A stretch of 64,000 bases of DNA from Streptomyces niveus (GTDB taxonomy: Bacteria; Actinomycetota; Actinomycetes; Streptomycetales; Streptomycetaceae): assembly GCF_002009175.1 (NCBI RefSeq), contig NZ_CP018047.1, forward strand, positions 2,232,001 through 2,296,000, in the 5' to 3' direction. Shown one piece after another: positions 1 through 8,739 of the stretch. The notes under the pieces are model-generated. The model was not told the origin of the DNA. It made no database searches and saw only the letters and a list, made by a program, of their open reading frames with translations. A program made the translations under genes and the position numbers. How positions within the stretch are numbered: position 1 is the first letter of the stretch; the number at the start of each line of letters is the position of its first letter.

Positions 1-423
1 GCGGCGGCGGATGTCACGGACGGCGCGGCGTACACGGCGCGGCTCGACGACCTGCTGGTGCGGGGGCGGCGGGACGAGGCCGTGGAGCTGTTCCTGTCGA
101 TGGTCGGGGTGGCGCCCGACGTGGTGGCGAGGATGCGCCGGGCGACGATGTGGCGGGGTATGACGGCGCTGGCGCACACCCTCGCGTACGACAACGCCGT
201 GATGGGTCCCGGCCGGGTCCCGGTGGAGCGGCTCGCCCGGATCAGCGCGCGGGTGATGGTCGTGGACGGGGGCGCGAGTCCGCCGCCGATGCGGGTGGCG
301 GCGCGGGCGGTGGCCGCCGCGGTGCCGCGCGGGCGGCACCGCACCCTGACGGGTCAGGTGCACGAGGTGGCGCCGCATGTGCTGGCGCCGGTCCTCGCGG
401 AGTACTTCGCCGCGGCGGCGTGA
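1..423 (+). CDS. alpha/beta hydrolase, C-terminal part (5' end outside window)
   Basis: Frame 1 is open from the first base to the TGA at 421-423, giving 140 residues of a cytosolic alpha/beta-hydrolase fold. The helical cap is followed by the strand before the catalytic acid (RVMVVDGG, then VRVAARAVAAAVP) and ends with TLTGQVHEVAPHVLAPVLAEYF, where the His of GQVHEV fits the catalytic His position. The nucleophile elbow and start codon lie upstream of the window. An internal ATG at about 106 would give a shorter product, but the reading frame clearly runs in from the left. Substrate cannot be told. Confidence 0.75.
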   Translation, partial: AAADVTDGAAYTARLDDLLVRGRRDEAVELFLSMVGVAPDVVARMRRATMWRGMTALAHTLAYDNAVMGPGRVPVERLARISARVMVVDGGASPPPMRVAARAVAAAVPRGRHRTLTGQVHEVAPHVLAPVLAEYFAAAA

Positions 424-513
424 GCACGGTGACGCCGAGGACGGTGCCGCCGGTGACGGTGACCGGCGGCGTGCTCGCCTCCCACGCCCGCTGCCGGCAC
501 GGGCGCGTGGGCT

Positions 514-1437
514 TCAGCGGATCGCGCCGTCCGGCAGCACCGCGTGCACGCCCCACACCTGATTGGCCACCTGTGTCACCCGCAGATCGACCGTCGTACT
601 GGCCAGGGCCAGCGCCGTCCCCCGCTTCACCCCGTACAGCAACGTCATCCACGTCAGCATCGCGTCCAGGGCCCGCGCCGAAGCCTCGTTGAGGTCCGCG
701 TCGAATCCGAAGGTGATCCGGCCCGCCGGGGTGACCGCGTGCGGTGTCGGGATCGGCGGGGAGGGTTCGAGGCCGACGGTCAGGCGGGTCGTCATGCCGC
801 ACTCGACCGCCGTGCCGGAGACCTCGCCGTCGCCCTGCGCGGCATGGCCGTCACCGACGCTGAGCAACGCGCCGGGCGCGGTGACGGGCAGGAACAGGGT
901 CGATCCGGCGACCAGTTCGCGGCAGTCGATGTTGCCGCCGCCGAAGGTACGGGGCGGGGTCGTGGAGTGCTCGCCCGGTTCGTCGGGGGGTGTGCCGATG
1001 ACGCCGAGGAAGGGCGCGAGGGAGACCGTGTGACCGTACTGGTCGGTCCCGGTGCCCTTGTCCGCGTCGAGGTCCCACAGCAGCCACTCGGCGTCCTCGG
1101 CGGTCATGCCCAGCCGGCGGGCGAGCGGGGTGTCGGACGTCGCCGCCGCCGTGAAGCCCCACTCGTCGGGGCGAAGTGACTCCAGTCGTACGGAGAGGGC
1201 CATGCCCGGCTCGGCGCCGCGTACGGCGATCGGGCCCACCAGGCAGTGGCCGCGCCGCTCGTCGAACATGCGCGGGACGCTCTCGTCCGCCGTGCGCCGG
1301 CGCTCCAGATGGCCCGCGCAGTCGAGCGTGTGGACGGTGAGGGTGTCGCCGGGGTCGACGGTCAGCACCGGGGGCAGTTCGCGCGAGAAGACGTCGCTCA
1401 CCGTGCCGGGCACGGAGTCCAGGATGTGCTCGGCCAC
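514..1437 (-). CDS. acetamidase/formamidase family protein
   Basis: A 307-residue cytosolic amidohydrolase of the FmdA/AmdA family (hydrolysis of formamide, acetamide or related short amides to ammonia and acid). Family blocks are visible: AEPGMALSVRLESL, GGNIDCRELV near the middle, VGDGHAAQGDGEVSG and VECGMTTRLTV. The start is taken as GTG at 1437 because GAAGGAAG sits 6 nt upstream and the product then begins VAEHILDS; an ATG at 1569 would add 44 Arg/Gly-rich residues unlike the family. It runs on the same strand as the beta-galactosidase, downstream of it but separated by a hairpin, so it probably has its own promoter. True substrate unknown. Confidence 0.88.
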   Translation of the reverse strand: MAEHILDSVPGTVSDVFSRELPPVLTVDPGDTLTVHTLDCAGHLERRRTADESVPRMFDERRGHCLVGPIAVRGAEPGMALSVRLESLRPDEWGFTAAATSDTPLARRLGMTAEDAEWLLWDLDADKGTGTDQYGHTVSLAPFLGVIGTPPDEPGEHSTTPPRTFGGGNIDCRELVAGSTLFLPVTAPGALLSVGDGHAAQGDGEVSGTAVECGMTTRLTVGLEPSPPIPTPHAVTPAGRITFGFDADLNEASARALDAMLTWMTLLYGVKRGTALALASTTVDLRVTQVANQVWGVHAVLPDGAIR

Positions 1438-1568
1438 GGTGGACTTCCTTCGGTCGGAGAGACGGGTGCGGTCGGTACGGGGCGGGGCGCCCGCGCCCGG
1501 TGCCCGCGCCCCGTCACCGTAGTCCGCCGCGCGGTCCCTCCCGCGGCAGCCCCCACAGGACGGGGCCA

Positions 1569-1604
1569 CGCGGCCCGGGGTGCGGGGAGTTCCCCCGGGC
1601 CGCG
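1569..1604 (-). terminator. hairpin terminator after the beta-galactosidase gene
   Basis: Perfect 12-bp GC inverted repeat 1569-1580 / 1593-1604 with a 12-nt loop, beginning 11 nt past the stop codon of the minus-strand gene ending at 1615. No U-run, as is usual for Streptomyces terminators. Confidence 0.65.
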
Positions 1605-1614
1605 CGGTCCCGGG

Positions 1615-4164
1615 TCAGCCGCGGCGCACGGTGAACTCCGCCCGGCGTACGCGCAGTACCGTGCGACCGCCCTCTGTAGAGGTACGCGCGCCGTCGCACC
1701 GCGCCGCGCCCTCCACCACGACCACCGATTCCCCGCCGGGAGCGCCGAGCGCGCGGAAGGTCGCCCGGCCGTCGGCGGCGCCGGTGAGTTCCGCCGTCGC
1801 GTACGCGATGCGCAGACCGCCCGCGGTCAGCCCGAGCGGCAGGATCGCCGCCGTACGACCGGGCAGGTGCAGCTTCTCGCCGCCGAAGAGGGGCTTGCCG
1901 TTCTCCGTGACGGTGAAGTCCTGGTCGTAGCCCGAGGAGACGTTGAAGGCGTGCAGCAGCCGTCCGCGCTCGTCGTCCGCCGTCGTCAGCAGGAAGACTC
2001 CCGGATCGCTCGCGCTGTGCCGGATGACGGGGGCGGCGTCCAGGGCGCGGAAGGCACGTTCCCAGAAGGTGAGGTCGCACTGGTAGTCGGTGGTGATCAC
2101 GACGGCCCGCCCCTTCCCGAGCGGGATGTCGAAGCCGCAGCCCTTGCCCGTGGACAGTTCGCGCAGCACCGTCGCACCTCGCGAGGGCTCGCACAACTGG
2201 GTGCGTGACAGCCGTACTTCGGGCAGCGGCGCCGCCCAGCCGTGCGCGGTGACCGAGAGCCAGAAGCGGTTCGCGTCGGTGAGCGTGGTCCCGGCCTTGA
2301 GGCCCAGCGCGTCCGCGAGGACGGTGCAGCTCTTGTCGGCCATGTCCTTGACCGGCAGCCTCCCGGACAGCAGCAGCTTGCCGCCCGCCTCCGTGTAGCG
2401 GACCAGGCGCCGCTGAAGTTCGGCCCCCAGGTGCTCGCCCGTGGCCAGCGCGAGCACCGGTACGGTCTTCGGGTCGAGATCGCCCGCCTGAAGGTTCACG
2501 CTGCGGTAGCGGAAGCCGCCGAGGAGCATCGCGCGGGCCAGGGAGCCGCGCGGGCCAGCACCGCGCGTGTTCACCGCCTCGTCCAGCACGCGCTGTACGG
2601 AGGCGAGCTTCGGCGGGTGGTACTCGGTCAGATAGTGATCGGGTACGAAGCCGAGCACGACGTCGTCGTACGTCGTGCGCATCGGCGCGAGGACGTCGGC
2701 CAGACCGCCCATCGCGCGCACCGTCTGCCGCGTCGGCTCGTAGCTGACCCCCGCCCGGCCCTCCGGATCGACCGGTGCGGCGAAGCCGTGCCGCTCGCCC
2801 GTGATGCCGATCCGGTCGTTCCCGTCGCCCGTCGGCTTGTCGAGCTTGGGGTTGAACCCGCCCGCGAACAGGTAGTAGTTGAGCATTTTGGCGCCCTGCG
2901 CGATACACAGCCGGGTCTTGAGATCGACGCCCGACGGGCTGGTCTGGCTGTCCAGGTTCTGACCGTAGTCGGCGTGGCCGGCGTCGAACTCCAGCGCCGT
3001 GACCGGCTGATCCTTGTCGTTGATCGCGTCCATGAAGGCGTTGATGAGATACAGGTCGGTAACATTGCGCAGGGTCAGGTCGCCGAGGTAGAAGTCCGCG
3101 CCGGAGATCGTCCCCTCGATCCCCCCGTAGGTCTCCATCAGCTGGCTGATGCCGATGGGGAACGGCTCGGCGCGGCTGTCGGAGGTGCCGTGGATGTTGA
3201 TCACGAACGGGATGCCGGTGATCCCGTACTCCTCGGCGGCCGACCGCAGTTCGGTGACGTAGCGCGCGAAGCGGCCCCGCATGAAGCGGCCCAGATCGTG
3301 CATCAGGGCCGCGCCGTACGCCTCTTCCGGGTTACGGATCGCCTTGCGCCGCCCGGCCAGGTCCTCGCCCGTGAAGGGGTAGCGCTTGGCGAGCCCGTCG
3401 CCGTACTCCTCGCGCAGCCAGCCGTCGAAGTCGGCCGTCAAATGGTCGGTGAGGTCGGGTGAGTTGCTGACCCAGGCCAGCATCCCGATCTCGTTGTCGA
3501 GCTGGAGGGAGATGACGGGGCCGCCGTTGCTGTGCAGCCGCTTCGCGAGTACCGGCATGACCGCCGCGTACCAGTGGCGCATCTCCTTGAGGAACGCGGG
3601 CGCGAGGTAGTCGACGGTGGGTGTGGTGGCGGGAGCGTCGTTCCAGCCGGTGGAGACGATCTCGGGGTGGTCCTTCCGTACCCGCTCGGGGACGCCCTCG
3701 CCCTTCAACTCGGCCATGGTGAAGGGGCCGGGGCGGGCTATGAAGAGGAAGCCGTTGCGGTGGCAGAGGTCGATGAAGGCGCCGAGGTCGCGCTCGGGGC
3801 GGGTACGGCCGGTGACGTCGATGGTGCCGTCGGGCAGTTCGTGCCACATCCAGGGGATGTACGTGGCGATGGTGTTGAGGCCGGCGGCCTTGGCCTTGTC
3901 GAGCCTGGACTGCCAGTCCGCCTTCTTCAGCCTGAAGTAGTGGATCTCCCCGGCGAGTACGAGCGCGGGCTTGCCGCCGACGAGGATCTGCTTGTTCCGG
4001 TACGAGACCGCGCCGGCCGGGGCGGTGTCGCCGGGCGGCGCGGGGGCGACGGGGGCTGCCGGGGCGGCCACGGCTTCCTGTACGGACAGGCCCGCGGTGG
4101 CGAGCGTACCGAGGGCGGCCCCGCCCAGAACGGTGCGGCGGCGTGGGGCGGGGACATGCGTCAT
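1615..4164 (-). CDS. Tat-exported glycoside hydrolase family 35 beta-galactosidase
   Basis: An 849-residue secreted enzyme expected to remove terminal beta-galactosyl residues. The start is ATG 4164, preceded by AAGGAAG. The N-terminus has a twin-arginine signal (PRRRTVLGG, hydrophobic stretch, then AVAAPAAP near residue 35). The GH35 TIM barrel follows: GGKPALVLAGEIHYFRL around 63-79, QLDNEIG with acid/base Glu225 (family QxENEYG), and ALEFDAGH with candidate nucleophile Glu392. The C-terminal half (about 430-849) holds the usual beta-sandwich domains. Both motifs deviate slightly from well-studied GH35 enzymes, so the natural substrate may be an unusual galactoside. No sugar ABC genes are adjacent; a palindromic operator lies 61-94 bp upstream. 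Confidence 0.88.
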   Translation of the reverse strand: MTHVPAPRRRTVLGGAALGTLATAGLSVQEAVAAPAAPVAPAPPGDTAPAGAVSYRNKQILVGGKPALVLAGEIHYFRLKKADWQSRLDKAKAAGLNTIATYIPWMWHELPDGTIDVTGRTRPERDLGAFIDLCHRNGFLFIARPGPFTMAELKGEGVPERVRKDHPEIVSTGWNDAPATTPTVDYLAPAFLKEMRHWYAAVMPVLAKRLHSNGGPVISLQLDNEIGMLAWVSNSPDLTDHLTADFDGWLREEYGDGLAKRYPFTGEDLAGRRKAIRNPEEAYGAALMHDLGRFMRGRFARYVTELRSAAEEYGITGIPFVINIHGTSDSRAEPFPIGISQLMETYGGIEGTISGADFYLGDLTLRNVTDLYLINAFMDAINDKDQPVTALEFDAGHADYGQNLDSQTSPSGVDLKTRLCIAQGAKMLNYYLFAGGFNPKLDKPTGDGNDRIGITGERHGFAAPVDPEGRAGVSYEPTRQTVRAMGGLADVLAPMRTTYDDVVLGFVPDHYLTEYHPPKLASVQRVLDEAVNTRGAGPRGSLARAMLLGGFRYRSVNLQAGDLDPKTVPVLALATGEHLGAELQRRLVRYTEAGGKLLLSGRLPVKDMADKSCTVLADALGLKAGTTLTDANRFWLSVTAHGWAAPLPEVRLSRTQLCEPSRGATVLRELSTGKGCGFDIPLGKGRAVVITTDYQCDLTFWERAFRALDAAPVIRHSASDPGVFLLTTADDERGRLLHAFNVSSGYDQDFTVTENGKPLFGGEKLHLPGRTAAILPLGLTAGGLRIAYATAELTGAADGRATFRALGAPGGESVVVVEGAARCDGARTSTEGGRTVLRVRRAEFTVRRG

Positions 4165-4224
4165 GGCGTCGTACTTCCTTGGGGGGAGAGCAGAACGGGG
4201 GGCGGCTCGACGGAGCTGGGGGCG

Positions 4225-4258
4225 GCATGTATGCGCTGTCTGTATGCGCATACATGCA
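4225..4258. promoter_or_regulatory. palindromic operator candidate upstream of the GH35 gene
   Basis: Contains a perfect 14-bp palindrome TGTATGCGCATACA (4241-4254) plus an upstream direct copy of its half (4228-4236). Together they form a larger inverted repeat, GCATGTATGCGC (4225-4236) against 4246-4257. It is AT-rich relative to its surroundings and lies 61-94 nt before the beta-galactosidase ATG. The central CG step and symmetry suit a LacI- or GntR-type sugar repressor; none is encoded in this window. Confidence 0.55.
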
Positions 4259-4433
4259 CCCTGGAGCAGGCCCCCACGGGCCACAAGAGTCCGCTTGATT
4301 ACGCTTGGATAACGGGCGCGGCAGGCCGAAGCCCCCGCGCGACGCGGCCGACTCTCCTGAGGAGGGAGCCCTCCAGGAACCGGTGGGACCGGTCGGCCGG
4401 CACAAATCGCGCAGGTTGGGCGGGGCGGGGCGG

Positions 4434-5564
4434 TCAGCCGGCGAGGGCTCCCGTACGGCGCTCCGTCGTCGCGATCGTGGCCGAGCCGACCACGCGGGTG
4501 CCGTCGTACAGCACGATCGCCTGGCCCGGGGCCACGCCCCGTACGGCCTCCGCGAAGCTCACGTGCAGGGTGCCGTCGATCAGCTCGGCGGTGACCGCCG
4601 TCTCGTCTCCGTGGGCCCGCAGCTGCGCCGTGTAGGCGCCGGGGCCGGACGGGGCCGTGCCGCCGCACCAGCGGGGCCTGATGGCCGTCAGGGCGCCGAC
4701 GTCGAGGGCGGCGACGGGGCCGACCGTCACGGTGTTGTCGACGGGCGAGATGTCCAGCACGTAGCGCGGCTTGCCGTCCGGTGCCGGGTGGCCGATCCGC
4801 AGGCCCTTGCGCTGGCCGATGGTGAAGCCGTGCGCGCCGTCGTGGGTGCCGACCTTGGACCCCGACTCGTCCACGATGTCCCCCTCGGCCTTGCCCAGTC
4901 GGGCGGCGAGGAAGCCCTGGGTGTCGCCGTCGGCGATGAAGCAGATGTCGTGGCTGTCGGGCTTCTTCGCGACGGCCAGGTCGCGGCGCTCGGCCTCCGC
5001 GCGGATCTCGTCCTTCGTGGTGAGGGTGTCGCCGAGCGGGAACATGGCGTGCGCGAGCTGGCGCTCGTCGAGCACGCCCAGTACGTACGACTGGTCCTTG
5101 GCCATGTCACTCGCGCGGTGCAGCTCACGGGCCCCGTCGGGGCCCGTGACGACCGTCGCGTAATGGCCGGTGCAGACGGCGTCGAAGCCCAGCGCGACGG
5201 CCTTGTCGAGCAGCGCCGCGAACTTGATCTTCTCGTTGCAGCGCAGGCAGGGGTTCGGGGTGCGGCCGGCCTCGTACTCGGCGATGAAGTCCTCGACGAC
5301 ATCCTCACGGAAGCGCTCGGCGAGGTCCCATACGTAGAAGGGGATACCGATCACGTCGGCGGCCCGTCGCGCGTCGCGCGAATCCTCGATGGTGCAGCAG
5401 CCCCGCGCGCCCGTACGGAACGACTGCGGGTTCGCGGAGAGCGCGAGGTGGACGCCGGTGACGTCGTGACCGGCTTCTACGGCGCGGGCGGCCGCGACGG
5501 CGGAGTCCACACCGCCGGACATGGCGGCGAGCACACGGAGGGGGCGCTGGGGTGTCTGAGTCAT
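4434..5564 (-). CDS. mnmA: tRNA-specific 2-thiouridylase MnmA
   Basis: A 376-residue cytosolic enzyme that adenylates and thiolates U34 of tRNA-Lys, -Glu and -Gln. The PP-loop SGGVDS is at residues 16-21. The catalytic cysteine is Cys106 in NPCLRCN, and the partner cysteine Cys208 is in the SHDICFI block. The central tRNA-recognition domain and C-terminal beta barrel ([15 protein letters not shown]-like IVLYDG) follow, and the length is normal. ATG 5564 gives the canonical start before VLAAMSGG. The sulfur comes from a cysteine desulfurase, and one is encoded 1.4 kb away on the same strand. It is divergent from the amidase, sharing a 60-bp promoter region. Confidence 0.95.
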   Translation of the reverse strand: MTQTPQRPLRVLAAMSGGVDSAVAAARAVEAGHDVTGVHLALSANPQSFRTGARGCCTIEDSRDARRAADVIGIPFYVWDLAERFREDVVEDFIAEYEAGRTPNPCLRCNEKIKFAALLDKAVALGFDAVCTGHYATVVTGPDGARELHRASDMAKDQSYVLGVLDERQLAHAMFPLGDTLTTKDEIRAEAERRDLAVAKKPDSHDICFIADGDTQGFLAARLGKAEGDIVDESGSKVGTHDGAHGFTIGQRKGLRIGHPAPDGKPRYVLDISPVDNTVTVGPVAALDVGALTAIRPRWCGGTAPSGPGAYTAQLRAHGDETAVTAELIDGTLHVSFAEAVRGVAPGQAIVLYDGTRVVGSATIATTERRTGALAG

Positions 5565-5624
5565 AGCCCCACAAGCGTAAGGGTGCCGGGGAACCAGAGT
5601 CGCGCGAGTATCCGTTGTCGGTCC

Positions 5625-6377
5625 ATGGGCAAGAGGAAGCGGGGCGCCGCGAGCAGCGGTGCGGGCGGGGACACCTCCGGTGCGGAAGGCTCCGGCACGG
5701 GCGGGACACCGGTCGGGGAAGGACCGGGGATCGGGCGGCGCGGGCTGCTGATCGGCGGCGCGGCCGTGGTGGTGGGCGGCGGGGTGGCGGCGGTCCTGGC
5801 GGGTCAGGACCAGGCGACGCGGCTCTGGTACCGGGTGCCGGGGGTGGAGAAGCCGCGCAAGCCGGGTGAGCTGGATCACGCGGGCGCCGAGTGGGTGGCG
5901 GCGTCCTCGGCGAACTGGCGCCGGGCGGACCGGCCGGACGACTACACCGTGGACCGGGTGATCATCCATGTCGTGCAGGGCAGCTACAGCACGGCCCTCA
6001 AGGTCTTCAAGGACCCGGCGCACCAGGCGGCCACGCACTACGTGGTGCGCAAGGACGGGCATGTGGCGCAGATGATCCGTGAGCTGGACGTGGCGTACCA
6101 GGCGGGGAACCGCGCCTACAACGAACGCGGTGTCGGCATCGAGCACGAGGGGTTCGTGGACCGGCCGCAGGACTTCACGGACGCGATGTACCGCTCGTCG
6201 GCGCGGCTGACGGCGGGCATCTGTGAGCGGTACGGGATACCGGTCGACCGGAAGCACATCATCGGGCACGTGGAGGTGCCGGGGACGGACCACACGGATC
6301 CCGGGCCGCACTGGGACTGGGACCGCTACATGAAGCTGGTGCGGGCGGAGTTGGAGACGGTGGAGGCGGCGGGGTGA
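5625..6377 (+). CDS. N-acetylmuramoyl-L-alanine amidase, exported (Amidase_2)
   Basis: A 250-residue peptidoglycan amidase that should cleave the MurNAc-L-Ala bond with Zn2+. The N-terminus is a low-complexity Gly/Ser stretch, then [16 protein letters not shown] (38-53), a Tat-like signal or signal anchor. The Amidase_2 fold starts near 105: VIIHVVQG with Zn ligand candidate His115, [10 protein letters not shown], the [10 protein letters not shown] strand, then IIGHVEVPG (His215) and TDPGPHWDW (225-232). The start ATG 5625 is the first Met before the charged n-region. It sits between mnmA and the cysteine desulfurase gene but on the opposite strand. Possibly used in cell-wall turnover during growth or sporulation. 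Confidence 0.85.
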   Translation: MGKRKRGAASSGAGGDTSGAEGSGTGGTPVGEGPGIGRRGLLIGGAAVVVGGGVAAVLAGQDQATRLWYRVPGVEKPRKPGELDHAGAEWVAASSANWRRADRPDDYTVDRVIIHVVQGSYSTALKVFKDPAHQAATHYVVRKDGHVAQMIRELDVAYQAGNRAYNERGVGIEHEGFVDRPQDFTDAMYRSSARLTAGICERYGIPVDRKHIIGHVEVPGTDHTDPGPHWDWDRYMKLVRAELETVEAAG

Positions 6378-6560
6378 GCCCGCAGGGCCGTTCGCGGCTG
6401 CGGGCCGGGCTTGGTTGGTGCGAGGTTTCGTTGACCGGTGCCGCCCGGTGGTCGGGTTGTCCTCAATCGCCGGACGGGCTTAAGAGGTACCCGCCCGGCG
6501 ACGGGACGGGCGCCTGTGGCGCCGCGCCTGGTGGTTGCGGTGGTGGCCGGGTGCCGCTTC

Positions 6561-6864
6561 GGGGTCATGCCCGGACGGCGTGATTTACGGCGCGTGCACC
6601 GCTCGTTGGACCCAGGGGACCCGGGTTTCCCACGCGCCACAAATCAGCCTGAGTGTCCGGCCACGACCCCTGCACGTCCCCCTTCCAACCCGCGGGAGAC
6701 GGACGGCAGTCGCTCACCGTTGTGGTCGACGGCGTGAGGGGGGCGGGGTCGCAGGAGGGGTGTGTTCGGACACTCAGGCTGATTTGTGGCGCGTGAACAA
6801 GCAGGGTCAGCGGGTCCAACGAACGGGGCACGCGCCGTAAATCACGCCGTCCGGACATACCCCT
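6561..6864. repeat. about 300-bp inverted-repeat element in the 6378-6978 intergenic region
   Basis: Two arm segments pair across a 107-bp centre. Positions 6631-6659 match the reverse complement of 6767-6795 over 29/29 bases. Positions 6571-6613 match 6812-6854 over 41/43, and the match continues with an indel to about 6561/6864. The unpaired 16-17-nt segments between the arm blocks differ. No transposase or credible coding frame lies inside. The element is flanked by partial copies of a CCTCAATCGCCGGACGGG-type repeat (about 6462-6479 and, inverted, 6917-6930). Apart from this element and those copies, I see nothing else in the 600-bp gap between the amidase and cysteine desulfurase genes. 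Confidence 0.8.
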
Positions 6865-6978
6865 CCGGAGACCCCGAACCCCGACCACGACCGACAACCG
6901 CAACCACCCCCAGCCCGGCCGGCGATTGAGGCCACAACGGCCCGCAGCCACAAACGCAGACGCAGACGCGGACAGCGC

Positions 6979-8142
6979 CTAGCTCAGCCCCGCCGTCCGC
7001 GCCCGTTCCACCGCCGGACCGATCGCCGAGGCGACCGCCGCGACATCGGCCTCCGTAGAGGTGTGGCCGAGGGAGAACCGCAGTGTGCCGCGCGCCAGTT
7101 CGGGGTCGGTGCCGGTGGCCAGCAGTACGTGGCTGGGCTGCGCGACCCCCGCCGTACAGGCCGATCCGGTCGAGCACTCGATGCCCTGCGCGTCCAACAG
7201 CAGGAGCAGGGAGTCGCCCTCGCAGCCGGGGAAACTGAAGTGGGCGTTGGCGGGGAGGCGGTCGACGGGGTCACCGCCGAGGACCGCGTCCGGCACGGCC
7301 TTGAGTACGGAGGCGATCAACTCGTCCCGCAGGGCTCCGATGTCGCGGGTGAACTCGCCCCGCCGTTCGGCGGCGAGCCGCCCCGCGACGGCGAACGCCG
7401 CGATCGCGGGGACGTCGAGGGTGCCCGAGCGCACGTGGCGTTCCTGGCCGCCGCCGTGCATGACGGGGACGGGGGTGTACTCACGGCCGAGAAGCAGCGC
7501 GCCGACGCCGTAGGGGCCGCCGATCTTGTGGCCGGTGACGGTCATCGCGGCGAGCCCGGACGCGGCGAAGTCGACCTCGGTCTGGCCGAAGGCCTGGACG
7601 GCGTCCGAGTGCAGCGGGACACCGAACTCGGCGGCCACCTCGGCGAGTTCCCGTACGGGGAGAATCGTGCCGATCTCGTTGTTCGCCCACATGACGGTGG
7701 CCAGCGCGACGTCGTCGGGGTCGCGTTCGATGGCCGCCCGCAAGGCCTCCGGAGAGACCCTGCCGTAGCGGTCGACGGGCAGGTACTCGACGTTCGCGCC
7801 CTCGTGCTCGCCGAGCCAGTCGACGGCGTCGAGGACGGCGTGGTGCTCCACGGGGCTGGCGAGCACGCGCGTCCTGGCCGGGTCGGCGTCACGGCGGGAC
7901 CAGTAGAGGCCCTTCACCGCGAGGTTGTCGGCCTCCGTACCGCCGGAGGTGAAGACGACCTCGCTGGGCCGCGCGCCGAGGGATTCGGCGAGCTCTTCGC
8001 GCGCCTCCTCGACGGTACGCCGGGCCCGCCGCCCGGCGGCGTGCAACGAGGACGCGTTCCCGACATCGGCGAACCGTGCGGTCATCGCCTCGATCGCCTC
8101 GGGAAGCATCGGGGTGGTCGCGGCGTGGTCGAGATAGGCCAT
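6979..8142 (-). CDS. cysteine desulfurase (IscS/NifS-like, class V aminotransferase)
   Basis: A 387-residue PLP enzyme that takes sulfur from L-cysteine as a persulfide, leaving alanine. It starts [11 protein letters not shown], the canonical N-terminus. Motifs include [12 protein letters not shown] (64-75), [10 protein letters not shown] (178-187), the PLP lysine Lys206 in [16 protein letters not shown], and the persulfide cysteine Cys329 in STGSACTAG. The short active-site loop is of the IscS type rather than SufS. No iscU or suf genes are adjacent. Its neighbour mnmA needs exactly this sulfur donor, so tRNA thiolation is the likeliest role, with a general Fe-S role possible. Confidence 0.92.
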   Translation of the reverse strand: MAYLDHAATTPMLPEAIEAMTARFADVGNASSLHAAGRRARRTVEEAREELAESLGARPSEVVFTSGGTEADNLAVKGLYWSRRDADPARTRVLASPVEHHAVLDAVDWLGEHEGANVEYLPVDRYGRVSPEALRAAIERDPDDVALATVMWANNEIGTILPVRELAEVAAEFGVPLHSDAVQAFGQTEVDFAASGLAAMTVTGHKIGGPYGVGALLLGREYTPVPVMHGGGQERHVRSGTLDVPAIAAFAVAGRLAAERRGEFTRDIGALRDELIASVLKAVPDAVLGGDPVDRLPANAHFSFPGCEGDSLLLLLDAQGIECSTGSACTAGVAQPSHVLLATGTDPELARGTLRFSLGHTSTEADVAAVASAIGPAVERARTAGLS

Positions 8143-8343
8143 GGTGCTGACGATTCTACGAGCCGCGCCGGGCGCGGATCGCCGTGGGCACGGGTGCGGA
8201 TCGCCGTGGACGGGGGTGACGGCGGCGCGGGGCCGCCCCGGAGGGTGCACGCGGCCCGGTCCGGCCCCTGGTGGGGCGGCAGGAACGGCTGTACCCGCCA
8301 CGTGAATGATGGCGGCAGGACCGGTCGCAGCAGGAGAGCAGAG

Positions 8344-8670
8344 ATGTTCGTCACCGCCGGGCCGGATCGGCGGTTCGACACCCGGACCACCGGCGACGAG
8401 CGCGCGATGCTCATGGACTCTCTCGGCGCCCGGCGGGCCACGCGGTGCGTCATGTCCGGGCAGGACGCGCCGCCCCGGTTCTCAGACGGCGCGGTCCCCG
8501 ATCCGGACGTGGTCGCCGCCCCGTGGGAGACCTGGGGCGCGGAGGTGGCCTTCGCCGACCGCTTCGTCGCGGCGGCGCCCGGCCCGGACATCGTGGGCGA
8601 GGAGTACGCCCGGCACAACGGCCACGCCGGTCTGCTCCGCGAACGGATCGACGGGGCGCGGGGCCTGTGA
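8344..8670 (+). pseudogene. internally deleted DinB/DUF664-family gene remnant
   Basis: The frame reads 108 residues with a good RBS (AGGAGAG) before ATG 8344. The N-terminus ([17 protein letters not shown]) and C-terminus (EEYARHNGHAGLLRERIDGA) match the two ends of DUF664/DinB_2 proteins, normally about 165-175 residues. The middle is missing: the helix with the NLxRHLA-type motif, and the SLRWxLxHMI segment just before EEYARHNGH. What remains cannot form the four-helix bundle or the metal site. The family is thought to include thiol-linked S-transferases. It may still be translated, since the frame is intact, but activity is unlikely. Confidence 0.6.
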
Positions 8671-8739
8671 CCCGTCGCGGGCGCCCTCACGCACCGGTGC
8701 TCAGGGGGAATGTCAGACCCGGGAATTAGCCTGGGGCGC

